Source: Vibrio sp. 99-8-1 (GTDB lineage Bacteria > Pseudomonadota > Gammaproteobacteria > Enterobacterales > Vibrionaceae). Taken from it: a stretch of 64,000 nt of DNA. The notes beneath the pieces are model-generated. The model had not been told where the DNA came from. It did no database searches and saw nothing but the letters and a program-made list of their open reading frames with translations. Below, piece after piece: positions 1 to 8,600 of the stretch (position 1 is the first letter of the stretch; each line of letters begins with the position of its first letter). Where the stretch lies: positions 62,001 to 126,000 of the forward strand of contig NZ_VTXE01000007.1 in the NCBI RefSeq assembly GCF_013114595.1, given 5' to 3'. The position numbers and the translations under genes are program-made.

Positions 1-1688
1 TTGTCACTGACATCAACTTCCTTCGGCCATTGCTGTTTTGGTAAGCTACGGAGCAACTTATACCTGTTCTCTTGTTGTATCTCTGCGTCAAAATCTTGAT
101 CGACACAGTTTCGATCATGGCTTGCGCCGATACAGTGCAGTTGATCTCGTGGATTGGAAGGCGTCATATAACCGTTATAACAGAGTACCGTATTCAGCTT
201 GGCTAAGTTTTTTGTGGTAGGTAAATGGGAAACTTGCCCCTTAACAGACGTTGCGGCAATAGATTGAGTCTGGTGGAAATGAGTGAACTGATGGCCATTG
301 GCGATCACCACAGACTGATGTTTAAATGGCTGTTTTTCTGATGTTAATTGCCACAATTTATCGTTATCTAGATAATCTAGTTTATCTATTTTGCAGTTAA
401 AGTGAACAGAAAGATTGTGTTCCGACTGAAGGTGTGTAAGTAAGTTCTGCGTCAGCTGTCTAGGCGCGAGCCAGCCACCAAGAGGGTAGCTGACACTCGG
501 GCAGTCGATAGGTAGCCCAACAACTTTGCTAGATTGTTCTGCGGTCAGCTTATGTACAAGTTGTTCAGGAAAATGCCCCTCAAGCAGTTTGTTTAATTTG
601 TTATCGGACTTTTCATCCCATAACAATTGAGTGACGCCACACCAATCATGATCAAAATAGATGGTTTTTGCTAGCTGTTCGACATATTGTCTCGCGTATA
701 AGAAAGCCGGGGCAAATAAGCGTGATACACCGGTGTGAGAGCCGTTGAGTAATGGGTAAAGTGCTCCTTGTCGGTTTCCTGATGCATTGAGAGCCGCTTC
801 TTCATCTTGGCAGTACAGGGTGACTTTTTTACCTCTTCGGCATAGCTTATCTGCTAATATAGCGCTGGCGATGCCGCCTCCTATAATAGCAATATCCTCA
901 ACATTATCTGTATCAGGTCTAGCAAACCAAGCTGGTATGTTACCCTTGAACTGTTTATCCGGAAGTGTCCCAGCAATCATCTCTCTTTTATGGCCAAACC
1001 CTTTAACTTTTTTCATTTCAAAGCCGGCATCAATTAAGCCTCGGCGGACAAAACCCGCAGCAGTGAAAGTTGCGCAGCTACTGCCAACTTTTGCCAGTTG
1101 AGCCATGCCATCAAACAGTGTTTGGCTCCACATGTCTGGATTTTTGCTTGGAGCGAACCCATCAAGAAACCAGCAGTCTACAATACCAGCATCGTTAACA
1201 GGGACACTGGGTAAAGTCTCTTTGATATCCCCAAACCAGAGATCAAGAGTTATCATACCCTTTGCCATGGCTATGCGATGGCATTCAGGAAGAGCGATTG
1301 GGTAATTTTGCTGCAACTCTTTGGCGTATGTTGCAAGCTCTGGCCAAGATTGGTGCGCCTTATATAAATCAGTCTTGTTTAAGGGGAATTTCTCAAAACT
1401 GATGAAATGTAGTTCTTTTAGTGGTGAATTTGGATATTCTGCTCGAAATTTTTCAAAGCACTGCCATACTGCAAGAAAGTTTAATCCAGTACCAAATCCA
1501 GTTTCGGCGATAACAAAGCGGCGTTGTTCATATGTTTGCCATCTTTCTGGTAGATTATTTTGCTGAAGAAAAACATATTTTGACTCTTCTAACCCATTAG
1601 TGTTGGAAAAATATACGTCGTCAAATTGTTCTGAAACAGGAGTTCCAGCATCATTCCAATCAAGATTGGCATTGGTAATTGTTGTCAT
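1..1688 (-). CDS. mnmC: MnmC, bifunctional tRNA wobble-uridine modification enzyme (3' end cut by window)
   Basis: I translated this frame directly; it is open from an ATG at 1688 to base 1 with no stop, so about 562 residues of a usual ~660-690 are present. MnmC makes the last two steps of 5-methylaminomethyl-2-thiouridine at tRNA position 34. The N-terminal half is the SAM-dependent methyltransferase domain, with a glycine-rich motif [11 protein letters not shown] near residues 62-72 and the [12 protein letters not shown] motif further on. The second half is the FAD-dependent oxidoreductase, with a dinucleotide-binding AIIGGGIAS near residue 265. It is divergent from fabB, the usual arrangement in Vibrio and enterics. 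No strong Shine-Dalgarno is visible at the ATG. Identification is confident; only the C-terminus is missing. Confidence 0.93.
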   Translation of the reverse strand, partial: MTTITNANLDWNDAGTPVSEQFDDVYFSNTNGLEESKYVFLQQNNLPERWQTYEQRRFVIAETGFGTGLNFLAVWQCFEKFRAEYPNSPLKELHFISFEKFPLNKTDLYKAHQSWPELATYAKELQQNYPIALPECHRIAMAKGMITLDLWFGDIKETLPSVPVNDAGIVDCWFLDGFAPSKNPDMWSQTLFDGMAQLAKVGSSCATFTAAGFVRRGLIDAGFEMKKVKGFGHKREMIAGTLPDKQFKGNIPAWFARPDTDNVEDIAIIGGGIASAILADKLCRRGKKVTLYCQDEEAALNASGNRQGALYPLLNGSHTGVSRLFAPAFLYARQYVEQLAKTIYFDHDWCGVTQLLWDEKSDNKLNKLLEGHFPEQLVHKLTAEQSSKVVGLPIDCPSVSYPLGGWLAPRQLTQNLLTHLQSEHNLSVHFNCKIDKLDYLDNDKLWQLTSEKQPFKHQSVVIANGHQFTHFHQTQSIAATSVKGQVSHLPTTKNLAKLNTVLCYNGYMTPSNPRDQLHCIGASHDRNCVDQDFDAEIQQENRYKLLRSLPKQQWPKEVDVSD

Positions 1689-1890
1689 CGTCTTGCCGAG
1701 TGTTGCTATACTCTTGCTACTTGAAGCTGCAGCAGTGTGACAGGTAACTGGAAACCTACCTGCAAGCCTAAGTAGTTTGGGTATATGTCGAATAATTGGT
1801 TTGAATTGTACGGCTTTATAGGAAAGCTGACCACTTTTGTGTTGTAACTTGGTTATTATCTTACTGACTTAATATTTATAGGAATATGAA

Positions 1891-3102
1891 ATGAAACGCG
1901 CTGTCATCACTGGTATGGGAATTGTCTCTAGTATCGGTAATAACGTTGAAGAAGTATTGGTATCGTTAAAAGAAGGCAAATCAGGCATAAACGCATCTGA
2001 GCAATTTAAAGAGATGGGCTTACGTTCTCAAGTATGGGGTGACTTAAAAATCAACCCTGCAGAACATATTGACCGCAAAAAAATGCGTTTTATGGGTGAT
2101 GCAGCCGCATATGCATATTTATCAATGGAGCAAGCGATCGAAGATGCAGGCTTGCCAGAAGATGTTGTGTCAAATGACCGTACCGGTATTGTGGTCGGTT
2201 CAGGTGGTGCATCTGCCATCAACCAACGTGTTGCGGTAGATACTCTTCGTGAAAAAGGCGTTCGTCGTGTTGGACCTTATATGGTTCCGCGTACCATGTC
2301 TTCAACAACATCAGCTTGCTTGGCGACACCGTTTAAGATTCGTGGTGTTAACTACTCTATGAGTTCTGCATGTGCAACCTCTGCTCACTGTATTGGTCAC
2401 GCTGTGGAACTGATTCAACTAGGCAAACAAGACGTTATTTTTGCCGGTGGTGGTGAAGAGCTCGATTGGACTCAGACAATGATGTTCGATGCGATGGGCG
2501 CATTATCGACAAAATATAACGAGACGCCGGATATTGCTTCTCGTACATACGACGCCGATCGTGACGGTTTCGTTATTTCTGGTGGTGGCGGCATTGTCGT
2601 TATCGAAGAGCTCGAGCACGCATTAGCGCGTGGCGCAAAAATTTATGGTGAAGTCGTGGGTTATGGCGCAACATCTGACGGCTACGATATGACTGTTCCT
2701 TCAGGTGAAGGCGCGGTACGTTGTATGAACATTGCGATGCAAGATGTTGATAGCGTGGATTATGTGAATACTCACGGTACTTCAACACCTGTTGGTGATG
2801 GTAAAGAGTTAGAAGCGATTCAAGAAGTGTTTGGTGGCAACAGCCCAGCCATTTCTGCTACTAAAGCGATGACTGGTCACGCTCTAGGCGCTGCTGGTGT
2901 GCATGAGGCTATCTACTCAACCCTGATGCTAGACAACGGTTTTATCGCACCAAGTATCAATATTGTTAATCTTGATGAAGCGGCTCATGGTTTAGATATC
3001 GTGACAGAAAAACGCGATACTGAGCTTAAGACCGTTATGTCTAACAGCTTTGGCTTTGGTGGTACAAATGCCACTTTGGTCATAAAAAAATATGAAGCTT
3101 AA
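1891..3102 (+). CDS. fabB: 3-oxoacyl-ACP synthase I (FabB)
   Basis: Beta-ketoacyl-ACP synthase I elongates acyl-ACP with malonyl-ACP and is required for unsaturated fatty acid synthesis in the cytosol. The 403-residue protein matches the family length. The nucleophile Cys lies in [10 protein letters not shown] (about residue 161), and the two catalytic histidines lie in [11 protein letters not shown] and [10 protein letters not shown]. The C-terminal [13 protein letters not shown] loop is also present. It is a single-gene unit divergent from mnmC and followed by its own hairpin terminator. FabB rather than FabF is favoured by near full-length similarity to E. coli FabB and by the mnmC neighbour. 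Confidence 0.97.
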   Translation: MKRAVITGMGIVSSIGNNVEEVLVSLKEGKSGINASEQFKEMGLRSQVWGDLKINPAEHIDRKKMRFMGDAAAYAYLSMEQAIEDAGLPEDVVSNDRTGIVVGSGGASAINQRVAVDTLREKGVRRVGPYMVPRTMSSTTSACLATPFKIRGVNYSMSSACATSAHCIGHAVELIQLGKQDVIFAGGGEELDWTQTMMFDAMGALSTKYNETPDIASRTYDADRDGFVISGGGGIVVIEELEHALARGAKIYGEVVGYGATSDGYDMTVPSGEGAVRCMNIAMQDVDSVDYVNTHGTSTPVGDGKELEAIQEVFGGNSPAISATKAMTGHALGAAGVHEAIYSTLMLDNGFIAPSINIVNLDEAAHGLDIVTEKRDTELKTVMSNSFGFGGTNATLVIKKYEA

Positions 3103-3207
3103 TCCGTAAAGGAGAGCGAAAAGTTTCCAGAATCGATCAGTTTTACTGATCTACAGACGCAAACATGTTCCTTTGAGAGCGGAATATGTCCTTTTGTTCT
3201 GGAATTT

Positions 3208-3238
3208 GCCCGGCTACTTAGGTAGTCGGGCATTTTTA
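3208..3238 (+). terminator. Rho-independent terminator after fabB
   Basis: A 10-bp stem GCCCGGCTAC / GTAGTCGGGC (3208-3217 and 3222-3231, one G-U pair) is followed by ATTTTTAT. It lies about 105 nt after the fabB stop. The stretch before it contains a weaker inverted repeat (TTCCAGAA / TTCTGGAA). Confidence 0.8.
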
Positions 3239-3293
3239 TCTGCAGGTATAATGTGTACAATCGCCATTATTCAAACATAATTAACTCTTTTCT

Positions 3294-4427
3294 ATGAAAA
3301 TCCTTATTGATGAAGCCATGCCTTATGCTGAGGCGCTATTCAGCCAACTAGGTGAGGTCATTTGCAAACCTGGCCGCACCATTCAAGCCGAAGATCTACA
3401 AGATATTGATGCGTTAATGATTCGCTCAGTAACGAAAGTGAATGAGTCCTTATTAACTCATGCCAATAAACTAAAATTTGTAGGCACGGCAACCGCGGGA
3501 ATGGACCACGTTGATCAAGCGTTATTGAAAGACAAAGGCATATTCTTTACGGCTGCTCCGGGCTGCAACAAAGTTGGTGTCGCAGAGTATGTAATAAGTG
3601 TCGTCATGATTCTGGCTCAGCAAAAGGGTTTCTCCATATTTGATAAAAAAGTGGGTATTGTCGGTGCCGGTCAAGTGGGCAGCTATTTGGCAAAGTGTCT
3701 TGAAGGTATTGGTATAGAGGTTCTGCTAAATGATCCGATTAAACAGTTAGAAGGGGATCCTCGTCAGTTTGTTTCGCTCGATGTTTTGCTTGATAGCGCT
3801 GACATTATTACCTTACATACCCCCATTACCAAAGAGGGGGATTATCCGACGCATCACCTTATTGACTCTGCGAGATTAGAGGCCATGCGTGGTGATCAAA
3901 TACTGATAAATGCCGCTCGCGGTCCTGTGGTGGACAATGCAGCATTAAAGCAGAGGTTAATTAGAAGTGATGGCTTTAGTGCCTCGTTAGATGTATTTGA
4001 GTTTGAACCAAAAGTAGATTTAGAACTTCTGCCTTACTTGGATTTTGCAACACCGCATATTGCTGGCTATGGCCTTGAAGGTAAAGCGCGTGGGACAACC
4101 ATGATCTACAATTATTACTGCCAGTTTATGGGTGAGTCACAAAGAGCGGATGCTAATTCTTTGCTTCCAACCGCCCCTATTCCTAAAGTGGAACTGGATA
4201 GAGCCTGGAATGAAGCGACACTGCAAAATTTAATTCAATTGATCTATGATGTGCGGCTTGATGACGCAATATTTCGTAGAGAAATAGGGAAAGAAGGTGC
4301 ATTTGATCAAATGCGTAAAAACTATTGGGACAGAAGAGAGTATAGTGCAATTCAATTAACTGGAAGTGACGAGTGCAATCTCGCACCTTTAGCTAAATTA
4401 GGTTTTCAAATTGAGGGTAAAAAATGA
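3294..4427 (+). CDS. pdxB: Erythronate-4-phosphate dehydrogenase (PdxB)
   Basis: PdxB oxidises 4-phosphoerythronate in the DXP-dependent pyridoxal 5'-phosphate pathway. It belongs to the D-2-hydroxyacid dehydrogenase family. An N-terminal catalytic half contains [11 protein letters not shown]. The NAD-binding motif [15 protein letters not shown] follows, then the family signature [14 protein letters not shown], and [14 protein letters not shown] with the active-site His. The C-terminal PdxB dimerisation domain follows. Length is 377 residues, close to E. coli PdxB (378). The stop overlaps the next start by 4 bp (ATGA), so translation is coupled with asd. Confidence 0.96.
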   Translation: MKILIDEAMPYAEALFSQLGEVICKPGRTIQAEDLQDIDALMIRSVTKVNESLLTHANKLKFVGTATAGMDHVDQALLKDKGIFFTAAPGCNKVGVAEYVISVVMILAQQKGFSIFDKKVGIVGAGQVGSYLAKCLEGIGIEVLLNDPIKQLEGDPRQFVSLDVLLDSADIITLHTPITKEGDYPTHHLIDSARLEAMRGDQILINAARGPVVDNAALKQRLIRSDGFSASLDVFEFEPKVDLELLPYLDFATPHIAGYGLEGKARGTTMIYNYYCQFMGESQRADANSLLPTAPIPKVELDRAWNEATLQNLIQLIYDVRLDDAIFRREIGKEGAFDQMRKNYWDRREYSAIQLTGSDECNLAPLAKLGFQIEGKK

Positions 4428-5437
4428 GCCAAGAATTTAATGTCGCCGTATTTGGAGCTACTGGAGCTGTCGGTGAAACCATTGTTGAAATATTACAGGA
4501 AAGAAAGTTTCCAGTTGGCAATATTTACCTATTAGCAAGTGAGCGTAGTGAAGGTAAAACCTATCGTTTTAATGGCAAAACAATCAAGGTGGAAAATGTC
4601 GAGCACTTTGATTGGTCACAAGTTCATATTGCGCTTTTCTCCGCTGGTGGGGAACTGTCTGAGAAATGGGCTCCAGTTGCTGCGGATGAAGGTGTTGTGG
4701 TTATTGATAACACGTCACACTTCAGATATGACTACGATATCCCTCTCGTTGTGCCAGAAGTGAATCCGGAAGCGATAGCGGAGTTTCGTAACCGTAATAT
4801 CATCGCTAACCCTAACTGTTCAACGATTCAGATGTTGGTTGCGCTAAAGCCTATTCATGATGAAGTGGGTATTGAACGTATAAACGTATCCACATATCAA
4901 TCCGTCTCTGGGGCAGGTAAATCAGGAATTGATGAGCTTGCAGGTCAAACCGCCAAACTGTTAAATGGTGTGCCGGCAGAACCTGACGCGTTTAGCCAAC
5001 AAATTGCATTTAACTGTATTCCACAAATAGATACTTTTATGGAAAATGGCTACACCAAAGAAGAGATGAAAATGGTGTGGGAAACCCAGAAGATTTTCAA
5101 TGATCCTTCTATTATGGTGAACCCTACTTGCGTACGTGTGCCTGTTTTTTATGGCCACGCGGAATCTGTTCACGTAGAAACCCGTTCTCCTATCGACGCG
5201 AGTCATGTAGTACAACTGTTGGAACAAACGGAAGGGATTGAGGTTTTTCATGATGCAGAGTTTCCAACTCAAGTTGGTCACGCTGGCGGAAAAGACCACG
5301 TTATGGTGGGTCGAATTCGTAATGACATAAGTCACCATAGCGGCGTCAATTTATGGGTGGTAGCGGATAATGTGCGAAAAGGCGCAGCCACAAATGCGGT
5401 GCAAATTGCAGAACTGCTAATCCGCGATTATTTTTAA
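4424..5437 (+). CDS. asd: Aspartate-semialdehyde dehydrogenase
   Basis: This enzyme reduces beta-aspartyl phosphate to aspartate semialdehyde, the branch point for lysine/diaminopimelate, threonine and methionine. The N-terminal NADP motif [13 protein letters not shown] and the catalytic cysteine in ANPNCSTIQ are present, as is the ISGAGKSG-type loop ([12 protein letters not shown]). In E. coli this locus holds usg, an Asd relative; here the catalytic residues are retained, so real activity is likely. Vibrios can carry two asd genes and this is the pdxB-linked one. Start ATG overlaps the pdxB stop. Confidence 0.93.
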   Translation: MSQEFNVAVFGATGAVGETIVEILQERKFPVGNIYLLASERSEGKTYRFNGKTIKVENVEHFDWSQVHIALFSAGGELSEKWAPVAADEGVVVIDNTSHFRYDYDIPLVVPEVNPEAIAEFRNRNIIANPNCSTIQMLVALKPIHDEVGIERINVSTYQSVSGAGKSGIDELAGQTAKLLNGVPAEPDAFSQQIAFNCIPQIDTFMENGYTKEEMKMVWETQKIFNDPSIMVNPTCVRVPVFYGHAESVHVETRSPIDASHVVQLLEQTEGIEVFHDAEFPTQVGHAGGKDHVMVGRIRNDISHHSGVNLWVVADNVRKGAATNAVQIAELLIRDYF

Positions 5438-5467
5438 TAACCGCATTTTCCAACAATATTAAAGAGT

Positions 5468-5505
5468 AAAGCTGGCTTTTATCTAAGGAGCCAGCTTTTA
5501 TTTCA
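5468..5505 (+). terminator. Terminator after pdxB-asd
   Basis: Perfect 10-bp inverted repeat AAAGCTGGCT / AGCCAGCTTT (5468-5477, 5489-5498) followed by TATTTC, 31 nt downstream of the asd stop. Confidence 0.8.
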
Positions 5506-5698
5506 CTCCTTTTGATAAAGTCGTCAATGTAGTTTCTGTAAGCATTCACGACAAAAACATGTGAATTTTTGTACAAAAATCAAATAAACAAGCGTTCCAA
5601 CGCATTTTTTTCTCTAATATCTATAGTTTTCCCCTCGTTATCCGATATATTTACCAGATCAGTTATATTTTTTAGAACGCACAAAGACGAGCATTTAT

Positions 5699-8600
5699 AT
5701 GTCCCATTTTCTAAAGCGTCTTATTACGCCTTTAGCGTTACTTGCAACAGTACAAATTCATTCTGCATCGGCAGAAGGTATTCGACTTATCGGGCCTGAT
5801 GGAAAAGTTCAATCATCACCTCAATATAATCAATCCATTATTCAAAACCGCTCGACTCAACAAAGTCAACCCGCCAACTATTATGGCCCAACGGGTCAAA
5901 ATGAGACGCTTTGGTCTATTGCGACAAAGCTACGACCAAATACTCGTTTATCTGTTCAACAAACCTTGTTAGCAATATACAAGCTCAATCCTCAAGCTTT
6001 TGCTGATCAAAATATTCACGAATTAATTCCAGGCAGTCGTTTAAGAGTGCCATCACAAAGCCAAGTTCAGGCAGAGAATGTTAATGAGGCGATAAACCTT
6101 CTAAAAGTGCATCAAGATAGGTTAACCGACAACACCATAGCTGAGCCTATCCCAGAGCAGCCTGCCACCTCTGAAGTGAATTTGGTTCCAGTAAAACCAC
6201 CTAAAGTGACGTCAGAGTTACTGGATAACAAAGCGCCGACCACAGAACCGACTACGGAAACAAAACCTACGGATAAGCCAGAGCCAACAGAAGCGGCTCA
6301 GCCAATGATGGCGGAAAAAGCAAAATCTGGCGTAGAAGTTAACAAACTAAAAGAGAAGTTAACGGAGTCCAACAGTGAGTTAAGTGCGCTGGAAGAGAAA
6401 AATCACAAGCTGCGCTTAATGTTGTCGGACGTGCAATCAGAAGTCGGCAACCTAAAAGATGAGCTTAGTGATGAGAACCGCATCCGTAATGAAGTAGAGA
6501 AACTACTAGAAGAAGAGCGGATTAAGAAAGCAGATATAGAGGCAATGAAGCCTAGTCAGCTGGACCTGTTGCTGGCAAATACTTGGTTTGTCGTGCTACT
6601 TGCGCTGATTCCCGGATTGTTGTTTGTTCTTATCGTCGTTCTTATATTAACTCGCCGAGGTGGAGCACCACAGGAAGCTGAGGAAGAGATGCCTGTGCAA
6701 TCAGATGTGGTGACACTCCTTGATGACGACGATGATATCGACCTCGACTCTGATATTGATGAAGAGGTCTCCATTGATGATGACCTGTTTGGCGATGATT
6801 CAGATGAAAATATCTTTGATGTTGATGAAGATGAAGACGAGGAAGAAGAGTCGGATATCTTTGCCAGCTTAGACGATAGCGATCTTGACTTTAATTTAGA
6901 TGATGGTGATGGCGAAGATCCATTTGCGAGTATCGCTGACAATGGTGATTTTGATGGTGATCAAGCTGACGATGAGTTAGAAGAGAGCGCTAACGGTATT
7001 AGTGTCGATGGCGATGAGAAAGCGCTGGGTCTAGAAGAAATGGAGCGGGCTCTAGATGACGATAACACCATTTTACCAGATGACATTGAGAATGAGTTTG
7101 ACCTCTCTGATGACAGCGAAATGTCACAAGCAGAGCTTGATGAACTTCTCTCCTCTGATGATGAGACGGAAGTGTTGGATGGCGATTCCCTTGACCAAGA
7201 TGATTTAGACAGCCTATTTAATAATCTTGGTGAAGACGCGGATGGTGATGTCGATAGCGATGAGGAAGAGTCACATGTTGACTTCGATTCCCTCCTATCA
7301 GAAGGCGAAGACTCAGACGATTTTGACTTATCTGATGATAATGCTGACGATCTTTCTACTGGCAGCCAAGACGATATTGATGATCTGTTTAACCAAAACA
7401 GTACCGAGCTGCTTGATGATATCTCTGAACAAGAGCCAGCAACGGAAGAGTTGGACAGTGATACGACCGATTTGCTAGATGAACTGCTTCAGGAAGAGAT
7501 GGATAGCAGTAGTGACGAAGCAGGTCATGAAGTTGAAGCAGACAGTGATGGAGAACTGGCAGACAACAGTACCGATTTACTGGATGAACTTCTTGAAGAT
7601 GAATTAATCGCTGATGACGAAGATGTCGCGGCACTAGCAGAAGATAGTACCGATTTATTAGATGAGTTTCTTGATGATGAGTTAACGAGTGACTCTGAAG
7701 AGCTAGATGAGTTAGCGGAACTATCAGAACAGAGCACAGAACTGTTAGATGAACTGCTTGGTGATGAGTTAACCAGTGATAGCGAACAACTGGATGAGTT
7801 AGCTGAACTGTCAGAAGAGAGCACTGAACTGTTAGATGAGCTGCTTGGTGATGACTTAACCAGTGATAGCGAACAACTGGATGAGTTAGCTGAACTGTCA
7901 GAAGAGAGCACTGAACTGTTAGATGAGCTGCTTGGTGATGACTTAACCAGTGATAGTGAACAACTGGATGAGGTAGCCGAGTTATCAGAAGAGAGCACCG
8001 AACTGTTAGATGAGTTGCTTAGTGACGATTTAACCGGTGATAGCGAACCGCTAGATGAAGTAGAAGAGCTCTCAGAAAATAGCACCGAGCTGTTAGATGA
8101 ACTGCTTGGTGACGATTTAGTCGGTGATAGCGAGCAGTTAGATGAGGTAGCAGAGCTATCTGAAGATAGTACAGAATTGTTAGATGAATTGCTCAATGAT
8201 GAAGTGGATTCATCAACTGCTGACGCAGCGATATTGGATGAGCTTTTAGATACAAGTGTGTCGGATAAAGAGACTGTGAGTGCAGATTCAGCTTCTGAAT
8301 CTAATGATGTTCAGTCACTAGACACTGATAGCACTAGCGATGATGCAGAACTTGTTGATGACGGTTTTAATTTCTCTCCACAAATTGAAGGCTCTGAAAA
8401 TGTCGAGCAGATAGAAACATTAGAAAATGTTGACGATTATCTCGCGGAATTAGATGAGCTTTCAGGAGACGTTCAAGCAAAGGAAGAAGGCGCGACAGTT
8501 GACGAGGTCGCAGAAGTAACAGCAGAACCCGAGACAGAGCAAAACCAAGCAGTGGCAAATGAGTTTGGTGTTCCTCAAGATGAAGATTGGATTTTTGATG

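Noticed and set aside
787..1566. Plus-strand open frames over the first 1.6 kb
   Set aside because: They are antisense shadows of mnmC, which reads through the whole stretch on the minus strand with clear motifs.
7525..8196. Long reverse-strand serine-rich open frames across fimV
   Set aside because: They mirror GAT/GAA-rich codons of the acidic repeats (reverse complement gives TCx serine codons); no start context or family resemblance.
7560..8205. CRISPR-like regular repeats
   Set aside because: The 87-bp units are contiguous, without spacers, and lie in one open reading frame of FimV.
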